DNA from: Bacillota bacterium
GTDB taxonomy: Bacteria; Bacillota; Clostridia; Lachnospirales; WQUN01
Direction of reading: 5' to 3'
DNA: 29,673 nt
Assembly: GCA_009782085.1 (NCBI GenBank)
Contig: WQUN01000056.1
Span: forward strand, 1-29,673
The notes below the pieces were generated by a model that saw only the letters and a list, made by a program, of their open reading frames with translations, had not been told where the DNA came from and ran no database searches. Positions 22,780 through 29,673 of this stretch are shown here, in pieces; position 1 is the first letter of the stretch; each line of letters begins with the position of its first letter. The translations under genes and the position numbers were made by a program.

Positions 22780-23346
22780 ATGCGGCCGGCGGCGGTCCAA
22801 ACCTACGAGGATTTGTGCCTGATAACGGACGACAAGCGTTACGAGGTGATAGACGGCGTGATATACGCCATGTCGCCCGCTCCGTGGATGAATCATCATG
22901 ATTTACAAATGTATGTCTACCGTGAGTTCTGGAATTTTTTTAAGGGTAAAATGTGTAAAGTGCTTTCAGCTCCCGTAAATTTATTTTTATTGGCCGAAGG
23001 CGAAAATGATTTGCACAAATGCAAAAATGTTGTTCAGCCTGATCTGCTCGTCGTATGCGACAGGAGCAAGATTATCCCGGAAGGCTGCAAAGGAACCCCC
23101 GATTTCGTCATGGAAGTCCTCAGCCCTTCCACGCGCAAGCTGGATTTGTCAATAAAACTCGCTTTGTATCAGAGCTTCGGGGTAAGGGAGTATTGGGTAG
23201 TCGACCCCGATAAAAAGCTGACCATGGTGTATCAATGGGAGGACGGCGCGTATAACATGCCCGATTCCTACCCCTTCGCCGCCCGGGTGGACTCGCGCAT
23301 ATTCGAGGGGCTCGGCGTGGATTTTTCGGGAGTGGAACTGCTGTGA
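22780..23346 (+). CDS. Uma2-family protein (DUF820), copy 1
   Basis: A 188-residue protein of the Uma2/DUF820 restriction-endonuclease-like fold: YEDLCLITDDKRYEVIDGVI, the PD motif in QPDLLVVCD, and VMEVLSPSTRKLDLSIKLAL followed by REYWVVDP, giving the PD...E...K arrangement. AAGGAGG lies 10 bases before the ATG. The family is common in cyanobacteria and Clostridia and is thought to include nucleases, but its role is not established. It is followed by a second copy 62 bases later. Confidence 0.85.
   Translation: MRPAAVQTYEDLCLITDDKRYEVIDGVIYAMSPAPWMNHHDLQMYVYREFWNFFKGKMCKVLSAPVNLFLLAEGENDLHKCKNVVQPDLLVVCDRSKIIPEGCKGTPDFVMEVLSPSTRKLDLSIKLALYQSFGVREYWVVDPDKKLTMVYQWEDGAYNMPDSYPFAARVDSRIFEGLGVDFSGVELL
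23194..23273 (+). repeat. 80-bp block identical to 23823-23902
   Basis: Eighty consecutive bases within the C-terminal part of Uma2 copy 1 are identical to those in copy 2, while the N-terminal halves differ at many residues. Beyond the block the ends differ only at silent positions. This points to recent gene conversion between the two tandem genes. Confidence 0.85.
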
Positions 23347-23408
23347 ACAGAAATAGGAGTGTTTATTGTTCAGGTAAGAACCGCGTCTAAGTATAGGAGG
23401 GGAAGCAT

Positions 23409-23975
23409 ATGCGGTCGGCGGCGGCGCAGACTTACGAAGACCTGTGCGTAATTCCTGACGACAGACGGTGCGAGGTGATAGACGGCATGATATATGCCAT
23501 GTCGCCCGCGCCGCGGACAAATCATTACAGACTGCAAATGTTTGCATATCGTAAATTCACGGGCTTTTTTGAAGGTAAGACATGCGAGGTGTTTTCCGCT
23601 CCGTATGACGTCTTTTTCCTGGATGAGGGCGAAACCAATATCAACAGCTGCAAAAACGTTGTTCAGCCCGACTTGCTCGTCGTATGCGACAAAAAAAAGA
23701 TCATCTCCGAGGGCTGCGTGGGCGCGCCGGATTTTATAGCCGAAATCCTCAGCCCGTCGACGCGGAAATTGGATCTGTCGAAGAAACTCGCTTTATATCA
23801 GGATTTCGCCGTGAAAGAATACTGGGTAGTCGACCCCGATAAAAAGCTGACCATGGTGTATCAATGGGAGGACGGCGCGTATAACATGCCCGATTCCTAC
23901 CCGTTCGCGGCCCGGGTGGATTCCCGCATATTCGAGGGGCTCGGCGTGGATTTTTCGGGCGTGGAGCTTTTGTGA
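23409..23975 (+). CDS. Uma2-family protein (DUF820), copy 2
   Basis: A second 188-residue Uma2 protein with the same motifs (QPDLLVVCD, IAEILSPSTRKLDLSKKLAL, KEYWVVDP). Its last 50 or so residues are identical to copy 1, while the segment about 45-95 (for example FTGFFEGKTCEVFSAPYDVF) has diverged. GGAGGGGAAG lies just before the ATG. The shared tail and divergent middle suggest selection for a different target- or substrate-facing surface together with homogenising conversion at the 3' end. Confidence 0.85.
   Translation: MRSAAAQTYEDLCVIPDDRRCEVIDGMIYAMSPAPRTNHYRLQMFAYRKFTGFFEGKTCEVFSAPYDVFFLDEGETNINSCKNVVQPDLLVVCDKKKIISEGCVGAPDFIAEILSPSTRKLDLSKKLALYQDFAVKEYWVVDPDKKLTMVYQWEDGAYNMPDSYPFAARVDSRIFEGLGVDFSGVELL
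23823..23902 (+). repeat. 80-bp block identical to 23194-23273
   Basis: Second member of the identical pair inside the tandem Uma2 genes; the copies are 629 bases apart, so homologous recombination between them would delete one gene unit. Confidence 0.85.
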
Positions 23976-23994
23976 GTACCCACAGAAACTATTT

Positions 23995-24080
23995 TGTCAT
24001 TCTGAGCGCAGGCGCAGAATCCTTATGACGCAGAGCAAAAATGTCGGAGTTAAAAGATCCTTCGCTTCGTTCAGGATGAC
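23995..24080. repeat. Dispersed palindromic repeat, copy 2 of 3
   Basis: Begins TGTCATTCTGAGCGCAGG and ends CTTCGTTCAGGATGAC. The outer arms match the copy at 90-146, but the centre is longer by about 25 bases. It directly follows Uma2 copy 2 and could serve as a terminator-like hairpin. Confidence 0.7.
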
Positions 24081-24127
24081 GCCTGGGCGCGGTTTTCGAG
24101 TTTCCGTTGAAACTTCGCATATGTAGA

Positions 24128-24286
24128 GCGGGGGCTTGCCCCCGCCGCGCCATGCGGTATACCGGAGTGCGAAAACATTAGCCTCCTCCGTCGCCGATTC
24201 GCCGCAGAAGCGTTCGACGAATCGGCTCGTCGTCGGCAAATGTTTTCTGCATCCGGTATGGTTCCCGGCGGGGGCAAGCCCCCGCC
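24128..24286. mobile_element. Composite palindromic element containing the full miniature inverted-repeat element
   Basis: The core at 24160-24258 has inverted ends TACCGGAGTGCGAAAACATT and (complement) TACCGGATGCAGAAAACATT, and an inner stem GCCGATTCG (24193-24201) / CGAATCGGC (24218-24226). It is flanked by two mirror-image hairpins, GCGGGGGCTTGCCCCCGC (24128-24145) and GGCGGGGGCAAGCCCCCGCC (24267-24286), so the whole 159 bp is one large inverted repeat. No coding region is supported between 23976 and 24340. A shorter copy of the core lies at 11935-12000. Confidence 0.7.
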
Positions 24287-24340
24287 CTGCCGTGTGTTTT
24301 GACTGTCACATTGTACAATGTTGCCGATTGGAGCCATAAT

Positions 24341-26194
24341 ATGCAGGCGTTTATCCCCGTCCCGCCCGAGGACGTAAATATCGCCGACAGGTTCTTTCTC
24401 CCCAAGATAGAGACCGTCTGTTCGTCCACCATCGGCGCGTGTCTGGCCAAATGCGCGGAGACTGGCCGCGTCGCGAACTTCGCCAAGGCCGCCGGCCTGG
24501 CGGAGGGCGGCTTCGAGGGGATATTCTACAACGATTCCGACGTCTACAAGGTTCTGGAGGGCGTGGCTTACGCCCTCGCCCACGCGCCGGACGCGGAGCT
24601 CGAGGCCCGCGCCGATGGGATAATCGGCCTCATCGCCGCTGCGCAGGAGCCGGACGGGTATATACAGACGTATTTCACGCTCTCCGAGCCGGACGCGAAG
24701 TGGACGGACATGAGCAAGCACGAGTGCTACTGCGCCGGCCACCTGATCGAGGCCGGGCTGGCCTATAAAAAAGCGACCGGAAAGAGCGAACTTTTGGACG
24801 TCGGCCGCCGCGCGGCGGATCACATGGCCGACAGGTTCGGGCCGGGCAAAAAGCACTGGGTCACCGGGCACGAGGAGGCCGAGCTGGCCCTGTTTAAGCT
24901 GTACGAGCGCACGGGCGACAGGAAGTACGCGGATCTCGCGCTGTTCCTGCTGGAGGAGCGCGGGAGGGGCTTCGGCCGGGGGTCGGAATGGAACGCGCCG
25001 GAACTCGGCCCGGTCCACGTCCAGGACCACGAGCGCGTCACGGACATGCGGGCCGCGGCCGGCCACGCCGTGCGCGAGACGTACCTGTTCTGCGCCGTCG
25101 CGGACGCCGCGCGGCTGACGGGCGGAGGCTGGCGGCAAAGGGACGGTGAGCCTGAGCCGCCGGCCGGCCAAAAAGACGGGGAAAACCCGCGGGACAGCGC
25201 CGAACGTTTCCTAAGGGCGGCGGAGCGGGTCTGGGACAACGTGGTGAGCCGCAAAATGTACGTGACCGGCGGCATAGGCTCGTCCCATAAGAACGAGGGA
25301 TTCACGGCGGACTACGACCTGCCGAACAAAGAAGCCTATTGCGAGACGTGCGCCGCGATAGGGATGGTTTTCTGGAGCCACAGGATGAACATGCTGACCG
25401 GCGAGGCCCGGTACGCCGACATAGTCGAAAAGGAGCTTTACAACGGGGCGCTGGCCGGGCTCTCGCTCTCAGGGGACAGGTTTTTCTACGTGAACCCGCT
25501 GGAGTCCGACGGGACGCATCACCGCTCCGAATGGTTCGGAACGGCGTGCTGCCCGCCGCAGCTCGCGCGGTTCATCCCCGCTATAGGCGGCTATATATGC
25601 GCGTCGGGCCCGGACGGAGCGGTCATAAACCAGTATATCGGCTGCGACGCGAAAGTCCGGGTTCCCGGCGGCGAGGCCGTCCTGAGCGTGCGCGGCGGAT
25701 ACCCCTTCGGGGGCCGCGTGACGGTCACGGTGGAAAGCGATGAGAGCCGGAGGTTCGCGGTCCGGCTTCGCAAACCGGGATGGTGCGGGAGCCTCCGCGT
25801 CCTGGTAAACGGGGAGCCCGCCGTTTGCGCCGTTGACAACGGCTATCTGGTCATAGAGCGGGAGTGGGGGACGCGCGGCGAGATCGAGCTTAATTTCGAC
25901 ATGCCGGCGGCGGCGGTGAAGGCGCATCCCCTTGTCGCGGCGGACGCCGGCAAGGCCGCGCTGCAAAAGGGGCCGGTGGTCTACTGCTTCGAGGAAGCGG
26001 ACAACCCGGATTACGACGCCGTCGCGCTGTCGGACAAAAGCGTGTTCATGTCCGAATACAGAGACGACCTGCCAGGCGGGGCCGATATGATCACCGTGGC
26101 CGAAGGGGGCCGCGAATTCCGGGCGGTTCCGTATTTCGCCTGGGACAACCGGGCGCCGGGCAGGATGAAGGTATGGGTGCGGGAGGCCGGTTAA
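24341..26194 (+). CDS. GH127 beta-L-arabinofuranosidase-like glycoside hydrolase
   Basis: A 617-residue protein of the DUF1680/GH127 family, which releases beta-L-arabinofuranose from plant hydroxyproline-rich glycoproteins or related glycans. An (alpha/alpha)6 barrel fills residues 1 to about 430, with beta domains after it. The metal and catalytic residues of the family are visible: the acid/base glutamate in GGIGSSHKNEGF, the EAYCETCA pair (Glu, Cys) and the double cysteine GTACCPPQLARF holding the nucleophile. No signal peptide, so it acts in the cytoplasm on imported oligosaccharides. ATG 24341 is chosen for GGAG 7 bases upstream; the frame is open to 24299. No transporter or regulator is adjacent. 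Confidence 0.93.
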   Translation: MQAFIPVPPEDVNIADRFFLPKIETVCSSTIGACLAKCAETGRVANFAKAAGLAEGGFEGIFYNDSDVYKVLEGVAYALAHAPDAELEARADGIIGLIAAAQEPDGYIQTYFTLSEPDAKWTDMSKHECYCAGHLIEAGLAYKKATGKSELLDVGRRAADHMADRFGPGKKHWVTGHEEAELALFKLYERTGDRKYADLALFLLEERGRGFGRGSEWNAPELGPVHVQDHERVTDMRAAAGHAVRETYLFCAVADAARLTGGGWRQRDGEPEPPAGQKDGENPRDSAERFLRAAERVWDNVVSRKMYVTGGIGSSHKNEGFTADYDLPNKEAYCETCAAIGMVFWSHRMNMLTGEARYADIVEKELYNGALAGLSLSGDRFFYVNPLESDGTHHRSEWFGTACCPPQLARFIPAIGGYICASGPDGAVINQYIGCDAKVRVPGGEAVLSVRGGYPFGGRVTVTVESDESRRFAVRLRKPGWCGSLRVLVNGEPAVCAVDNGYLVIEREWGTRGEIELNFDMPAAAVKAHPLVAADAGKAALQKGPVVYCFEEADNPDYDAVALSDKSVFMSEYRDDLPGGADMITVAEGGREFRAVPYFAWDNRAPGRMKVWVREAG

Positions 26195-26224
26195 GGCTGT
26201 TTAATTTAAAATATGCTTTTAATC

Positions 26225-26280
26225 TGTCACCCTGAGCGAAGCGAAGGGTCTAAAGATTCTTCGCTTCGCTCAGAATAACA
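26225..26280. repeat. Dispersed palindromic repeat, copy 3 of 3
   Basis: Begins TGTCACCCTGAGCGAAGCGA and ends TTCGCTTCGCTCAGAATAACA, an almost complete stem with about 10 loop bases. It lies between the GH127 gene and the coiled-coil protein gene. Confidence 0.75.
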
Positions 26281-26357
26281 ATGTGGCTGTTTTGAAGTTG
26301 AATGGCTGTAATGCGCCGCAGCGTACTTGAACTTATTCGACATCATCGGAGGACAGC

Positions 26358-27665
26358 ATGGACATCGACTGCGACATAACGAGAGAGGCCGCCCTCGGCG
26401 GGCTCGGGTTTACGGAAACGGAATATCCCGCCAGAAAATATCGGGAAGGATCGCGGAAAGCGGCGGCGCGCGGCTTCCCGCCGATCAGGGAGTTATTGCG
26501 GAGAGTGTCCGCGGGCTTGGCCGGGCGCCGCGGCTCCGGCGTCTTGCCTGCCGTCCGCACGGAATTCGCGCCCTTTCTGCGGGAAGTCGGCCCGGACGAC
26601 CCCGGCTGCGAAGGCGTGCTCCAGGCCGTCTCCCTCTGCGGCGCGGCCCTGGACGCCGCCCGGCGGAGGATCGCCCTGTCCGGCGACATCGCCGAAAAAA
26701 AGCGTTCCCTTGCCGAAATTGAGAGCTTCGAGGCCCTCGGCGAGGAGGAAGCCCGCCGCCTGGAAGAGCTGCTGGCCCGGTTCATGTCTTTGTCGGAGGA
26801 GCGGGCGCAGCTTTTGGAGCGGCTGACGGAGTTTGACAACTCCGTGGCGGAAATGCCCGCTTTGGAAAACGACGCGGGGCCGGCGTGTCCGCGGATCGCC
26901 GACGCGGAGCGCAGCGGCCGCGCCCTCAGGCGGGACATGGCCTACCTCGGGAGCGAAAGGGCGGAGCTGGAGCGCGAGAAGCAAAATCTCGAGAAGGGGC
27001 TTCGCGCGGCGCGCTGGCTTACCGCCGGCCTGATCTCGGTTTTCGCCACGACGGCCGCGGCTCTGGCGTACCTCGGCGCGCAGCTGCAAAGAGACGTTTT
27101 CGCGGCCTCTTCGGTCACGGTCATACTCGCGGCCGTCGCCTCGGCCATGCTGTACGCGTTCCAGAGGCATATCGCCCGCGAGACGCGCCTGAACGCCAAA
27201 AAGCGGCGCAGGGCGGTCGCCATGCTGAACAGAAAGAGCGTGCTTTACGCGCATTACGCCAACTATCTGAATTTTTCATATAAAAAGTACCGCGTGCGAA
27301 GCTCCCGGATGCTCCGGGAAAACCTGGACGGCCTGGCCAGATACAGGCAGGTCGCCGGGCGCGTCGACGCCGTCAGGAGAATCATGTACGAGACGCAGGA
27401 GGAGATCGAGAGGTTCCTGCGGGAAAAGCGGCTCGGCGGCCTGCGGAGCACGATCGAGGAGTTCGCCGGGGCTGCGGGCGTCGGGGACAAGCGGCGCAGA
27501 TGCGCGGAGCTCCGCGCGGAGATCGGCCGGGCGGAAAGCGAACTGCTCAGGATAGACAGACGCCAGGCCGAGATATGGGAGCTCCTGACGGAGCTCAGGG
27601 CGGCGGACGAGAGCCGCGGACGGACGGTAGCCAAAGTTATGGACAAATATATGGATTTACAATAA
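26358..27665 (+). CDS. Coiled-coil protein with two central membrane helices, unknown function
   Basis: A 435-residue protein I do not recognise. Residues about 100-215 are long charged helices likely to form a coiled coil (EEEARRLEELLARFMSLSEE, SERAELEREKQNLEKGL). Two membrane helices follow at about 219-240 and 247-268, joined by a short loop. Residues 270-435 are again helical and very basic, then mixed (KKRRRAVAMLNRKSVLY). The topology is a hairpin in the membrane with both coiled-coil arms on one side, probably cytoplasmic. GGAGGA lies 6 bases before the ATG. valS starts 20 bases after its stop, suggesting co-transcription. Confidence 0.75.
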   Translation: MDIDCDITREAALGGLGFTETEYPARKYREGSRKAAARGFPPIRELLRRVSAGLAGRRGSGVLPAVRTEFAPFLREVGPDDPGCEGVLQAVSLCGAALDAARRRIALSGDIAEKKRSLAEIESFEALGEEEARRLEELLARFMSLSEERAQLLERLTEFDNSVAEMPALENDAGPACPRIADAERSGRALRRDMAYLGSERAELEREKQNLEKGLRAARWLTAGLISVFATTAAALAYLGAQLQRDVFAASSVTVILAAVASAMLYAFQRHIARETRLNAKKRRRAVAMLNRKSVLYAHYANYLNFSYKKYRVRSSRMLRENLDGLARYRQVAGRVDAVRRIMYETQEEIERFLREKRLGGLRSTIEEFAGAAGVGDKRRRCAELRAEIGRAESELLRIDRRQAEIWELLTELRAADESRGRTVAKVMDKYMDLQ

Positions 27666-27685
27666 ACAGCCTAGGGGGGACCCGC

Positions 27686-29673
<1,988 letters not shown>

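Noticed and set aside
24071..25171. A 366-codon open frame opposite the GH127 gene
   Set aside because: Shadow frame that also runs through the palindromic element; GH127 catalytic motifs are clear on the plus strand.
26195..26357. T-box or other riboswitch ahead of the valS operon
   Set aside because: No conserved T-box sequence, specifier stem or antiterminator pairing could be seen; the interval is mostly a dispersed palindromic repeat.

Overview
The window looks like a chromosomal segment of a fairly GC-rich member of the Clostridia (Firmicutes). The evidence is an hrcA-grpE-dnaK-dnaJ heat-shock cluster with a perfect CIRCE operator, a CdaA-type diadenylate cyclase, strong GGAGG ribosome binding sites, sigma-A-like promoters, and a GH127 sugar hydrolase typical of gut-type anaerobes. 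No phylogenetic marker was searched, so the order and family are inference. No tRNA, rRNA, CRISPR array or complete insertion sequence is visible. Intergenic space is rich in short palindromic repeats.

Layout. 1-790 is a repeat-rich leader ending in a good promoter for nagA (N-acetylglucosamine-6-phosphate deacetylase). An AbrB-type antitoxin and PIN toxin pair follows (2173-2833). Next is a minus-strand pair, a metallophosphoesterase and a CofE-like ligase, facing a LysR regulator across overlapping promoters (2836-5834). A small gene and a truncated flavin reductase remnant lie at 5857-6199. From 14.5 kb down to 6.3 kb the minus strand carries the heat-shock genes hrcA, grpE, dnaK and dnaJ. 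The cluster is broken up by cargo: DUF1902, VOC, a small protein, a URO-D-like protein and a GyrI-like protein sit between grpE and dnaK. A plus-strand RelE/antitoxin pair and a decayed J-domain fragment sit between dnaK and dnaJ. Upstream of hrcA is a second minus-strand cluster (14.6-17.6 kb) with cdaA among three membrane proteins of unknown role, without the usual cdaR or glmM.

From 18.5 kb onward the plus strand carries uvrA, an AT-rich MNT/HEPN pair, dcd (dCTP deaminase), two tandem Uma2-family genes that share an 80-nt identical block, a composite palindromic element, a GH127 beta-L-arabinofuranosidase-like enzyme, a coiled-coil membrane protein of unknown function, and the first three quarters of valS, which runs off the window end.

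The most unusual material is the dismembered heat-shock cluster with its J-domain relic, the unconventional cdaA neighbourhood, a two-copy miniature inverted-repeat element, and palindromic repeats whose first bases form the stop codon of the adjoining gene. I saw no clear multi-gene system of a wholly unknown kind; the cdaA cluster is the best candidate for new biology.
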